Assembly (NCBI GenBank): GCA_029933395.1
Contig: JAOZOG010000048.1
Span: 1 to 12,239 of the forward strand
Length of the DNA stretch: 12,239 nucleotides
DNA from: Sulfurovaceae bacterium
Lineage (GTDB): Bacteria; Campylobacterota; Campylobacteria; Campylobacterales; Sulfurovaceae
Reading direction: 5' to 3'
A model generated the notes under the pieces. It saw only the letters and a program-made list of their open reading frames with translations. It made no database searches and was not told the DNA's origin. A program made the position numbers and the translations under genes. This document shows positions 1 through 7,179 of the stretch, one piece after another; position 1 is the first letter of the stretch, and every line of letters starts with the position of its first letter.

Positions 1-57
1 CCACTTGCTTTAATGATTGCGTACATTGCAAACCCTTTATTCTATGTGTTATCTTAA
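1..57 (+). CDS. C-terminal tail of a membrane protein (partial)
   Basis: Frame 1 reads 18 codons from the window edge to a TAA at 55-57, giving a very hydrophobic end (PLALMIAYIANPLFYVLS). This looks like the last transmembrane helix of a polytopic membrane protein or permease. The other two forward frames either stop at once or give an implausible cysteine-rich peptide. The gene would converge on the RidA gene. With only 18 residues no family can be named, and it could be a chance open frame in AT-rich DNA. Confidence 0.45.
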   Translation, partial: PLALMIAYIANPLFYVLS

Positions 58-102
58 AAAAGTTTGAGATTATACCCAAACAATGTTTAATATTTTTTTA
101 AA

Positions 103-495
103 TCAACCAAAGTCTGCATTCGAATGTGCTACAGCGACACAATCAATCATAATTTTGACACCCATAGGAAGGCTGCGAACGGCAATCGTGGTTCTGGCAG
201 GCTTATGCTCTTTGAAGTGATAGGTATAGATCTCGTTCATCTCTTCGAAGTCACGCATATCCTCGAGATAGATTGTTGTCTTGATCACATCGGTCAACTG
301 CGAACCCGCCGTATCGAGAATATAGTAGAGATTTTTCATAATCTGATACATCTGCTTCTCGACACTCTGGTCCGCCAGTGTTCCATCCGGCAACAGCCCC
401 AGCTGCCCTGATGTATACACCAAACCATGGGCAACGACTGCCTGGGAATAGGGTCCGATCGCCGCAGGGGCATCTTCTGTTGTGATAAATTTCAT
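103..495 (-). CDS. ridA: RidA (YjgF/YER057c/UK114) family protein
   Basis: A 130-residue protein of normal length for the RidA family. RidA proteins are small cytosolic trimers that hydrolyse reactive enamine/imine intermediates made by PLP enzymes, so protecting other PLP enzymes. Family features seen are the N-terminal AAIGPYSQAV segment (residues 11-20), TSGQLG (28-33) and the C-terminal signature beginning PARTTIAVRSLP (99-110). Arg101 aligns with the substrate-binding Arg105 of E. coli RidA. Counting from that arginine without gaps, the position of E. coli Glu120 is Met116, so activity may differ from archetypal RidA. The start is ATG with a strong AAGGAG 5-6 nt upstream that overlaps the TAA of the preceding lipoprotein gene (9-nt gap), so the two are probably co-transcribed and translationally linked. 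Family assignment is firm; the exact substrate is not known. Confidence 0.93.
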   Translation of the reverse strand: MKFITTEDAPAAIGPYSQAVVAHGLVYTSGQLGLLPDGTLADQSVEKQMYQIMKNLYYILDTAGSQLTDVIKTTIYLEDMRDFEEMNEIYTYHFKEHKPARTTIAVRSLPMGVKIMIDCVAVAHSNADFG

Positions 496-504
496 TTTTA
501 CTCC

Positions 505-843
505 TTAGTTGTTTTCGTAGAATATATAACTTGTCGAGTAGTCCGAGAACTCGAAATAGACTTTCTTTTCGCCGGGATCGGCTTTCAGGTTCATATTTTT
601 GTCGTCGATGCCGTACCCATAGCGATAGGGCCTGAGTTTGTTGTCATTCGACCCGTAAGCCGTCGATACTTTATCTATTTTGATGAAGCGCTTCACCAGC
701 TTATCACCGGCATAGATATCCAGCACGCCGTTTGTTCCTGTCCAGTTTTGCAGTGAACGGCTCAGAGTATTCTGAGTCTCCTGTGTGCATCCCGACAACA
801 AGAGTATCGAGACTGCAACGGCAAATCCCACTTTTATCCTCAT
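505..843 (-). CDS. Small predicted lipoprotein
   Basis: A 112-residue protein with a type II signal peptide: basic MRIK, a hydrophobic core (residues 5-16) and the lipobox LLSGC with the lipidated cysteine at Cys19. The mature part is about 94 residues, polar, with tyrosine-rich strands near the C-terminus (RPYRYGYGIDDKN, then YFEFSDYSTSYIFYENN), suggesting a small beta-rich domain held at a membrane surface in the envelope. A GAGGAG Shine-Dalgarno sits 6 nt before the ATG. It lies between bioA (76-nt gap) and the RidA gene (9-nt gap). I do not recognise a named family; similar short lipoproteins seem familiar from sulfur-oxidising Campylobacterota, but that is memory only. Nothing in the sequence links it to biotin. 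Confidence 0.82.
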   Translation of the reverse strand: MRIKVGFAVAVSILLLSGCTQETQNTLSRSLQNWTGTNGVLDIYAGDKLVKRFIKIDKVSTAYGSNDNKLRPYRYGYGIDDKNMNLKADPGEKKVYFEFSDYSTSYIFYENN

Positions 844-919
844 CTCATTCTCCTCTCAATCTGATTTTGTATCTTAGCACTATTATGCTTTTGAGTCCCT
901 CTGCTTTACCGCCTCTTGC

Positions 920-2224
920 TCAAGAAGATGAAGGCACTCTTTTGATTCCCTCGTATGCCACATCGATCATCTTGTCGATCTCCTCATAACTGATTACATA
1001 AGGCGGCATAAAATAGATCACAGGGCCGAGCGGGCGCAGCAATACACCATGATCAAGCCCATACTGATAGACTTTCAGCCCGATACGATCCTCTGGTGCA
1101 TAGCCATGCAGTTCGATCGCTGTCACCATACCGGTTTGCCGCACCTCTTTGACATTGGAGAGTGCCCTGAAACGATCGAAGCACTGGGCGATATAGCGGC
1201 TTTTTTTTCTGTTTTCACCCAGGACATCCTGATTTTCGAAAATATCCAATGTGGCCAGAGCGGCACTGCATGCCAATGGATTGCCGGTATAGCTGTGAGA
1301 GTGGAGAAAGGCTTTGTGTTCGTTGTAGTCACAATAGAATGCACTGTATATCTCATCTGTCGTCAAAACCACAGAGAGGGGAAGGTAGCCTCCGGTCAAA
1401 CCTTTGGAGAGCAGCATAAAATCCGGGCTTATCTCCGCCTGCTCACATCCGAACATCGTACCGGTTCTTCCAAATCCTGTCATAATCTCATCAGCGATCA
1501 GATGAATACCGTGCGCTTTTGTCAACTCTCTGGCACCCTTGAGATAGTCGGGATGGTACATATGCATCCCCCCTGCCCCCTGAATAAGAGGCTCCAGGAT
1601 CAAAGCTGCAATCTCTTCACCCCTCTGGTCGAGCAGTTGCGAAAGTGACTCCAGTGCCAGGGCGGCACTCTCCCGACTCTGATCTTTGGGTACAGGCGTC
1701 TGGATACAGGCGATCAGCAGGGGTTCGTAAGTCTCCTTGTAGAGCTGCACATCACCCACGCTCAAAGCACCAAGTGTTTCACCATGGTAACTGTTGCTCA
1801 GTGAGAGAAAAAGAGAGCGCTGCTCCCCTTTGTTGCGGTGGTAATGATAGCTCATCTTCAGCGCGACTTCAACAGCACTCGAACCATTATCTGCAAAAAA
1901 GAGCTTTTGTAAACCATCAGGCACCAGCTTGACAAGACGTTTTGCCAGCGTCACAGCCGGCTCATGCGTGAAACCCGCCAGTATGACATGCTCGAGTGTA
2001 TCAAGCTGTTTTTTGACCTTCTCATTGATCGATTCATTGGCATGGCCGAAAATATTGACCCACCAGCTGCTGATCGCATCGATATAACGGTTACCCTCGA
2101 AGTCAAAAAGATAGACCCCTTTACCGGATTTGATCGGGATCAAAGGGAGTGTTTCGTGGTCCTTCATCTGGGTACATGGATGCCATATATGCGCCAGATC
2201 CTCTTCTATCATTCTCTCGTTCAT
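920..2224 (-). CDS. bioA: Adenosylmethionine-8-amino-7-oxononanoate aminotransferase (DAPA synthase)
   Basis: A class III PLP aminotransferase of 434 residues. BioA converts 7-keto-8-aminopelargonate to 7,8-diaminopelargonate in biotin synthesis, in the cytosol, usually with S-adenosylmethionine as amino donor. Diagnostic segments are IWHPCTQM (13-20), SSWWVNIFGH (52-61) in the substrate pocket, ADNGSSAVEVA (111-121), YHGE (146-149), LIADEIMTGFGRTG (242-255) with the PLP-binding Asp245, LLSKGLTGGYLPLS (271-284) with the Schiff-base Lys274, and HSHSYTGNPLAC (308-319). The numbers of Asp245 and Lys274 match those of E. coli BioA. An in-frame GTG lies 6 nt upstream of the chosen ATG, but the GAGGAG ribosome site would overlap that GTG, while it sits 5 nt before the ATG. 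No bioD, bioF or bioB is nearby. It diverges from the cell-division cluster. Use of lysine as donor (BioK type) cannot be excluded from sequence. Confidence 0.96.
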   Translation of the reverse strand: MNERMIEEDLAHIWHPCTQMKDHETLPLIPIKSGKGVYLFDFEGNRYIDAISSWWVNIFGHANESINEKVKKQLDTLEHVILAGFTHEPAVTLAKRLVKLVPDGLQKLFFADNGSSAVEVALKMSYHYHRNKGEQRSLFLSLSNSYHGETLGALSVGDVQLYKETYEPLLIACIQTPVPKDQSRESAALALESLSQLLDQRGEEIAALILEPLIQGAGGMHMYHPDYLKGARELTKAHGIHLIADEIMTGFGRTGTMFGCEQAEISPDFMLLSKGLTGGYLPLSVVLTTDEIYSAFYCDYNEHKAFLHSHSYTGNPLACSAALATLDIFENQDVLGENRKKSRYIAQCFDRFRALSNVKEVRQTGMVTAIELHGYAPEDRIGLKVYQYGLDHGVLLRPLGPVIYFMPPYVISYEEIDKMIDVAYEGIKRVPSSS

Positions 2225-2229
2225 CTGCA

Positions 2230-2235
2230 CTCCTC
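2230..2235 (-). promoter_or_regulatory. Ribosome binding site deciding the bioA start
   Basis: On the minus strand GAGGAG is followed by 5 nt and then ATG (2224-2222). The upstream in-frame GTG at 2230-2228 begins on the last G of this motif, so it could not use it. This favours the 434-residue product over a 436-residue one. Confidence 0.65.
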
Positions 2236-2264
2236 AAAGTGAATCAACCGCCTTTAACCACAAG

Positions 2265-2293
2265 TTGACTAAAATATTGAAAAATTTTACATA
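2265..2293 (+). promoter_or_regulatory. Candidate promoter for the chaperone-ftsA-ftsZ cluster
   Basis: TTGACT at 2265-2270 matches five of six bases of a sigma-70 -35 box. A 17-bp AT-rich spacer leads to TACATA at 2288-2293, a weak -10 (three of six). The surrounding 2270-2295 is almost all A/T. It lies in the bioA/chaperone divergent spacer, the only sizeable gap upstream of the cluster. Campylobacterota promoters often lack a clear -35, so the exact elements are uncertain. Confidence 0.3.
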
Positions 2294-2331
2294 TAGGGTA
2301 CATCAAAAACCCTGAAGAAGGCACTTTTAGT

Positions 2332-3804
2332 ATGATTAGTTGGATGCAAAAACACAATAAATATCTTGTTATTACCATTTGGATCGCCACCATCGCATTT
2401 ATCGGTGCAGGTTTTGTCGGCTGGGGAAGTTATCAGTATGGAGCCAAAGCGGGCAGCATCGCCAAAGTCGGTGATATCGAGATCAGCAAAGCGAAATTCG
2501 ATATGGCCTACAGCGACATGTATCAGCGATACAACCAGATGCTGCAGGGGAAACTGGACGAAGAGAAAGCCAGAGAGATGGGCTTGACACAGCAGACATT
2601 CTCCTCATTGGCGACACAGGCACTGCTGCTCAACCTGGCACAGGAGTTCGGCATCATTGTGACAGAGGAGGAGTTGGCAGCGAAAATCGCGCAGATCCCC
2701 GCTTTTCAAACAGAGGGGAACTTCGATAAAACGGTGTATGAGGGTTACCTCAAAAGCCGACGGCTCAAAGCGAAGACTTTTGAAGAGGTGATTCACGACG
2801 AACTGGTCATCCAAAAACTCTTCTCTCTTCTTGACAGCAAAAGCCTTCCGTTCGAAGAAGAGGTTATCGGTGCCTCGATCAATATCTCCGACAAGATTGC
2901 CTACAAAGTACTTACTCCCGACGATCTCAATCTGACACTTGACGATACCAAACTCAAAAGCTACTGGGAGGCGCACAAGTCGGACTATATGACACCCAAA
3001 AAATATCAACTGGATATCCTCTGGACAGAGAGCAGGGATGCCAATGTTTCCGACAAAGAGATCGAAGCGTTCTATACCCAGAACAGTTTCAACTACATCG
3101 GTAAGAATGGCGAACAACTCCAGCTTGATGAGGCCAAAGAGAAGGTGATCTCGGATCTCAAGATGAAAAAATCGAAAAAGCATGCACAAAAGCAGTATAT
3201 TGCATACAAAAAAGGCAAAATCGATAAAAGTGAAACCGTCACACTCGCACTGGATGAAGCACCTCTGACTTCGGAAATATGGAGAGAGGTCGAGACACAT
3301 GATGTCGATACGATACTGAAACCAAAAGCGGTCGCAAATCGTTATGCAACGATCAAAATCTCTGCGGTAATCGAACCGCGGGAGATGAATTTCGACGAAG
3401 CCAAGCCACTGGTTGTGGCTGATTATGAAAAAAATGCGCAAGCCGAAGGATTGACAAAGCTGGCTGACAGCACCCTGAAAAAATTCGATGAGAGCAATGC
3501 CACCCTGTCCGACTTTGTAACACTTGACAGCCGCAAGCCCCTCAAGCCGCTGAATATTCAGGAAAGTTTACAATTTCTACAAAAGCTCTTTACATCTCAG
3601 AAAGAAAAGGGTATCATATCAATTGAAGGTAAGGTTGTCGTCTACAGCATCGTGGAGCAGAAGCTGGCTTCAGAAGAGAAGAGTAAAAAGAGTGATTTCG
3701 TGAAAAAGACCGCTGATCAAATCAAGGCGCAGGATTTTCAAAGCAACCTGCTCAAAAGTTTGGAACAGAAGTACAGCATAGAGAAATTTGTAGGGGGGAT
3801 ATAG
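2332..3804 (+). CDS. PpiD/SurA-like inner-membrane-anchored periplasmic chaperone, parvulin domain absent
   Basis: A 490-residue protein with a short cytosolic N-terminus (MISWMQKHNKY), one transmembrane anchor at about residues 12-32, and a SurA_N-like helical chaperone domain at about 45-190 (IAKVGDIEISKAKFDMAYSD, then a leucine/glutamine-rich helix at 88-105). PpiD proteins help newly exported proteins fold at the inner-membrane Sec exit. In E. coli PpiD (623 residues) a parvulin prolyl isomerase domain follows the segment equivalent to YMTPKKYQLDILW (219-231); here that segment runs directly into a lysine-rich helix (264-295), and no parvulin signature (such as a GDLGW-like or GYHI-like motif) is visible. 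It should therefore act as a holdase without isomerase activity. The start matches the family's usual beginning; AAGG lies a rather long 10 nt upstream. Its stop is 1 nt before the ftsA TTG. From memory, the C. jejuni homologue Cj0694 holds the same position before ftsA. Confidence 0.85.
   Translation: MISWMQKHNKYLVITIWIATIAFIGAGFVGWGSYQYGAKAGSIAKVGDIEISKAKFDMAYSDMYQRYNQMLQGKLDEEKAREMGLTQQTFSSLATQALLLNLAQEFGIIVTEEELAAKIAQIPAFQTEGNFDKTVYEGYLKSRRLKAKTFEEVIHDELVIQKLFSLLDSKSLPFEEEVIGASINISDKIAYKVLTPDDLNLTLDDTKLKSYWEAHKSDYMTPKKYQLDILWTESRDANVSDKEIEAFYTQNSFNYIGKNGEQLQLDEAKEKVISDLKMKKSKKHAQKQYIAYKKGKIDKSETVTLALDEAPLTSEIWREVETHDVDTILKPKAVANRYATIKISAVIEPREMNFDEAKPLVVADYEKNAQAEGLTKLADSTLKKFDESNATLSDFVTLDSRKPLKPLNIQESLQFLQKLFTSQKEKGIISIEGKVVVYSIVEQKLASEEKSKKSDFVKKTADQIKAQDFQSNLLKSLEQKYSIEKFVGGI
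3792..3798 (+). promoter_or_regulatory. Ribosome binding site for ftsA inside the end of the chaperone gene
   Basis: AGGGGGG lies in the last codons of the chaperone gene, which encode its Gly-Gly-Ile end, 7 nt before the TTG start of ftsA. This spacing is ideal and fixes the non-ATG start. With only 1 nt between stop and start, FtsA synthesis is probably coupled to translation of the upstream gene. Confidence 0.7.
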
Positions 3805-3805
3805 A

Positions 3806-5257
3806 TTGGACAAAACTATTTTAGCAATTGATATCGGTTCTACAAAAATTTGTGCCATCATTGCGGAAGTCAAGGACGACAGAATACAGATTGTGGGACA
3901 CGGCATCGCCAAATCCCAGGGTGTCAAAAAGGGTGTCATCACCAATATCGAACTCGCCTCCAAATCGATCAAAAAAGCGATCAATGATGCCAAGCGTATA
4001 TCTGGAAGCAATGTCACGACGGCTACCATCTCCATCTCCAACGCCTATGCAAAAAGTCTCAACGCAACCGGTATTGTCAATATCACACAGAGAGATATCT
4101 CGATCAAAGAGATCGACAGAGTAATTCGAAACGCGCTCTACAACGCCAATGTACCGACTGAATATGATGTCATTCATGTTCTCCCCTACAACTTCAAGGT
4201 AGATGACCAGGACTTTATCGAAGACCCCTATGGTATGAATGCCAGTCGGATGGAAGTCGATGTCAACATCATCATGACACAAAAGTCGAGTCTCAGCAAT
4301 CTCATCAAGGCTGTACGCTCAGCCGGTATCGATATCGAAGGGATCGTACTCAACGGATACGCTGCCGCTATCGCGACGATGGGCGAAGATGAAAAAGAGC
4401 TGGGTGTCGCCGTGATCGATATGGGCGGACAGACAAGCAATCTCATCATCCATACCGGAAATTCGATCCGATATAACGACTACCTGAGCGTCGGCTCCAA
4501 CCATATCACCAATGACCTCTCCATGGCACTGCACACACCGCTTCAGATTGCCGAAGGTGTCAAGAAACGCTATGGCAACCTGATCAACAACAGTGCAGAC
4601 GTTATCGAGCTTCCCGTCATCGGTGACGAAGAGAACAAAAATGAAGTCTCACTGGAGATTGTCCACTCTGTCATTCTGGCCAGAGTAGAAGAGGCATTGA
4701 TGCTTCTGGCGAAATCGATCGATAAAAGCCTGCTCAAAGAGCAGATCGGTTCAGGCGTGATCCTGACGGGCGGTATGACGAAGCTCAAAGGGATCCGTGA
4801 ACTGGCACAGGCGATTTTCGACGGAATGCCGGTACGCATCGCGCAGCCGGAAGACAAGGATATCGGTGGACTCTTCGATGAGTTGAAAGATCCTGCTTTT
4901 TCGACGGTCATTGGACTGCTCCTCTATGCAGCGGGGAAGCATACTGAGTATGAGATCAATATCAATAATGAACTTCTGCACTCCAAGCATACACAGACGG
5001 ATGATCTTGCAGAGATTCAAAAGATAGACAGGCTCAAGAGCAATAAGAAGACCAACCTTGGTGACATAGAACTCGAGGAGACGATCAAAGCAGCCAAAAC
5101 CAAGCGCGACAAAGATGATGGCAAACGCAAAGAGAAGACGGACAACACGGTGAAATCAGAAAATGAAGAATTTATTTTTGAAGATTTGCCAACCGATCCG
5201 TCAGAAGGCGTCAATCCAATCAAAAAACTTGCCAACTGGGCAAGACAGTTATTTTAA
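3806..5257 (+). CDS. ftsA: Cell division protein FtsA
   Basis: A 483-residue actin-fold ATPase that tethers FtsZ filaments to the inner membrane and recruits later divisome proteins. Seen in order: phosphate-1 motif LAIDIGSTKICAII (6-19), the FtsA-specific 1C subdomain (about 85-165), phosphate-2 motif AVIDMGGQTSNL (202-213), adenosine motif SGVILTGGMTKLKGI (316-330), and a C-terminal amphipathic membrane-targeting helix GVNPIKKLANWARQLF (468-483). Between the ATPase core (ending near 378) and this helix lies a charged, low-complexity linker of about 85 residues, rich in Lys, Asp and Glu; E. coli FtsA is about 420 residues, so the extra length is mostly here. The start is TTG, supported by AGGGGGG 7 nt upstream and by the conserved N-terminus. 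It is followed by ftsZ after 20 nt. The linker is long enough to let the FtsA core sit away from the membrane. Confidence 0.97.
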   Translation: MDKTILAIDIGSTKICAIIAEVKDDRIQIVGHGIAKSQGVKKGVITNIELASKSIKKAINDAKRISGSNVTTATISISNAYAKSLNATGIVNITQRDISIKEIDRVIRNALYNANVPTEYDVIHVLPYNFKVDDQDFIEDPYGMNASRMEVDVNIIMTQKSSLSNLIKAVRSAGIDIEGIVLNGYAAAIATMGEDEKELGVAVIDMGGQTSNLIIHTGNSIRYNDYLSVGSNHITNDLSMALHTPLQIAEGVKKRYGNLINNSADVIELPVIGDEENKNEVSLEIVHSVILARVEEALMLLAKSIDKSLLKEQIGSGVILTGGMTKLKGIRELAQAIFDGMPVRIAQPEDKDIGGLFDELKDPAFSTVIGLLLYAAGKHTEYEININNELLHSKHTQTDDLAEIQKIDRLKSNKKTNLGDIELEETIKAAKTKRDKDDGKRKEKTDNTVKSENEEFIFEDLPTDPSEGVNPIKKLANWARQLF

Positions 5258-5277
5258 TTTATACAGAGGGGGAGAAA

Positions 5278-6462
5278 ATGGAAGAGTTCGGTGATTTTGA
5301 GATAGAGGTAATAGAGACGACGGCCACGTCCAACGGTGCAAAGATCAAGGCGATCGGTGTAGGCGGCGGAGGCGGAAATATGATCAACCACATGATCAAT
5401 GAGGGGATACATAATATCGATCTGATCGTAGCCAATACCGATGCACAGGCGCTTCAGACTTCGATTGCACCTTTCAAGATGCAGTTGGGTATGAATGCGA
5501 CACGCGGTCTGGGTGCGGGAATGGTCCCTGAGAAAGGACGCGAGGCGGCACTGGAGAGTTTCGAAGATATCAAGTCGATGCTCGAAGGTTCTGATATCGT
5601 TTTCATCTCTGCCGGTCTGGGCGGCGGTACAGGTACAGGTGCGGCACCGATCATCGCACAGGCAGCCAAAGAGGTTGGCGCATTGACGGTTACCATCGTT
5701 ACAAGCCCTTTCAAATTTGAAGGTCGCAAGCGAACCAAACTGGCAAAAGAAGGCCTTGAGGAACTCAAAAGAGAGAGTGACTGTATCATCGTCGTCCCCA
5801 ATGAGAAGCTTCTTGCGGTCGTCGAGAAGAATCTCGGGATCAAAGAGAGTTTCAAGCTCGTCGACGATATCCTATCTCAAGCAGTCGGTGGGATTTCCAA
5901 TGTCATTCTTTCACACGGCGAAAATGATATCAACCTCGACTTTGCCGATGTCAAAACCATTATGAGTCATAGAGGCCTTGCATTGATGGGTGTCGGATAC
6001 AGTGCCGGTACCAACGCTGCCTACGATGCCACCAAGGCAGCGATCGAATCTCCTCTGCTGGACAATATCTCCATCGAAGGTGCGATGGGTGTACTGGTAC
6101 ACTTCCATATCCATCCAGACTATCCGATCCTTGAGATCTCAGAAGCGATGAATATCGTAGAAGAGCATGCCGACGAGGATGCCAATGTGATCTTCGGTAC
6201 CACAACCAATCCGGATATGGATATCGAAGAGGTCAAGATCACGATCATTGCGACGGGTTTCGATGACAAGAACTCATCACTTGCCCCTACACCCGAAAAC
6301 AAACCCAACAGCACCACCACTCTGCTGAATACAGCAGGCGGAAGAACGACAGTCAGCCCGATACCTCCACAGGCGGCCAGAAGAAGAATTGTAGGCGGTG
6401 ACTATGGTGACCACGAGGATATCCTCGATGTCCCAACCTTCCTTAGAAAACAGATGGATTAG
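5278..6462 (+). CDS. ftsZ: Cell division protein FtsZ
   Basis: A 394-residue tubulin-like GTPase that forms the cytokinetic ring under the inner membrane. Seen: IKAIGVGGGGGNMINHM (23-39) and NTDAQAL (53-59) in the nucleotide pocket, the tubulin signature GGGTGTGAAP (115-124), and the T7 catalytic loop NLDFADVKTIM (219-229) with Asp221 and Asp224, equal to Asp209/Asp212 of E. coli. A disordered linker (about 332-375) leads to the conserved C-terminal peptide DILDVPTFLRKQ (381-392), which binds FtsA and other partners and is very close to DYLDIPAFLRKQ in E. coli. The strand near 274-280 reads VHFHIHP where most FtsZ proteins have an NITGG-type sequence. The ATG is preceded by GAGGGGG with 5-nt spacing. 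It is the last gene of the chaperone-ftsA-ftsZ cluster; no convincing terminator follows, only a pyrimidine-rich stretch (6468-6500). Confidence 0.99.
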   Translation: MEEFGDFEIEVIETTATSNGAKIKAIGVGGGGGNMINHMINEGIHNIDLIVANTDAQALQTSIAPFKMQLGMNATRGLGAGMVPEKGREAALESFEDIKSMLEGSDIVFISAGLGGGTGTGAAPIIAQAAKEVGALTVTIVTSPFKFEGRKRTKLAKEGLEELKRESDCIIVVPNEKLLAVVEKNLGIKESFKLVDDILSQAVGGISNVILSHGENDINLDFADVKTIMSHRGLALMGVGYSAGTNAAYDATKAAIESPLLDNISIEGAMGVLVHFHIHPDYPILEISEAMNIVEEHADEDANVIFGTTTNPDMDIEEVKITIIATGFDDKNSSLAPTPENKPNSTTTLLNTAGGRTTVSPIPPQAARRRIVGGDYGDHEDILDVPTFLRKQMD

Positions 6463-6573
6463 GGATCTCCCCCCTCTCTCCATCCCCCCTGCTTTTCCCC
6501 TCGAATTAATCTTTTTTCGATATGATAAATCCTCAATCTTTCTCTATGATACCAATACAATAAAGGAATCGCA

Positions 6574-7176
6574 ATGAAATACCTCAAAAAACTTTCGGAT
6601 TATGCTGTAGCCGGTGGTGTCGGCGCCATGCTCGTCGCCGGCCTCTCCGGTTGCCAGCAAAAGAGTGACGAAGGTGCTTACCAGGGAGAAGCCAAGCCAA
6701 AAGGCGCCTTTGTCATCATCGAAGAGACGGCTCCGGGGAAGTACAAGATCAAAGACGAATTTCCTGCAGACGAAACCCGTATCGTACTGAAAAAACTCGA
6801 CGGGACAGAAAAGGTCCTCACCAAAGAGGAGATGGATGCGCTCGTGAAGGAGGAGGCTGCCAAAATCGACAACGGTACCTCCGAACTCACACAGCCCAAT
6901 GCGGAAGTGACTTCCCAAAACGGCGGAATGAGTCTGGGTTCTGCAATCCTCGCCAGTGCCGCCGGTGCCATCATCGGTTCCTGGATCGGAAGCAAACTTT
7001 TTGGTAATTCCAACTACCAGAATAATCGAAAAGCGGGCTACAAAAACCCCTCCACCTACTCCAGAAGCACCAAAAGCTTCAATAAACCCCGCAAATCGAC
7101 TGCCAAAAGTGGCAGGAGCGGTTTCTTTGGGAAAAAATCAAGCGCTTCATCAAAACGCAGCTCTTTTGGCGGCTAA
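6574..7176 (+). CDS. UPF0323 family lipoprotein
   Basis: A 200-residue lipoprotein that matches the UPF0323 family known from Helicobacter (HP0232) and Campylobacter (Cj0371) by recall of sequence and context. It has an N-terminus KKLSDYAVAGGVGAML, a lipobox GLSGC with lipidated Cys27, a compact domain (about 44-100: GAFVIIEE, then KIDNGTSELTQPN at 97-109), a glycine-zipper segment at 117-144 (GSAILASAAGAIIGSWIGSK) able to insert in or pack on a membrane, and a basic Ser/Lys/Arg/Asn-rich tail (145-200) ending SSFGG. AAAGGA sits 6 nt before the ATG. Two TATGAT hexamers (6521-6526, 6545-6550) upstream are possible -10 boxes in the 111-nt gap after ftsZ. Its TAA is immediately followed by the next gene. 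Function is unknown; linkage to an ATP-grasp ligase suggests they act together. Confidence 0.92.
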   Translation: MKYLKKLSDYAVAGGVGAMLVAGLSGCQQKSDEGAYQGEAKPKGAFVIIEETAPGKYKIKDEFPADETRIVLKKLDGTEKVLTKEEMDALVKEEAAKIDNGTSELTQPNAEVTSQNGGMSLGSAILASAAGAIIGSWIGSKLFGNSNYQNNRKAGYKNPSTYSRSTKSFNKPRKSTAKSGRSGFFGKKSSASSKRSSFGG

Positions 7177-7179
7177 GTG

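Noticed and set aside
79..98. AAAC-AAT-GTTT stem followed by a T-run as a terminator after the first partial gene
   Set aside because: Only a 4-bp, AT-rich stem, and the T-run may simply be AT-rich spacer.
1049..1648. 199-codon open frame on the plus strand inside bioA
   Set aside because: It lies antisense to a bioA frame with all catalytic motifs; the translation is rich in Cys/His and has no family features.
2295..2313. AGGGT/ACCCT 5-bp hairpin with 9-nt loop in the chaperone leader
   Set aside because: Too short and AT-flanked to call a regulatory structure; likely chance without conservation data.
2605..3441. 278-codon open frame on the minus strand inside the chaperone gene
   Set aside because: Antisense shadow of a well-supported gene; Phe/Cys-rich translation typical of reverse reading, no ribosome site or motif.
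6463..6510. Pyrimidine-rich stretch after ftsZ as a terminator
   Set aside because: Only GGGATCTCCC could pair, with a 3-bp stem, and no T-run follows directly; ftsZ transcripts may read through into the next gene.
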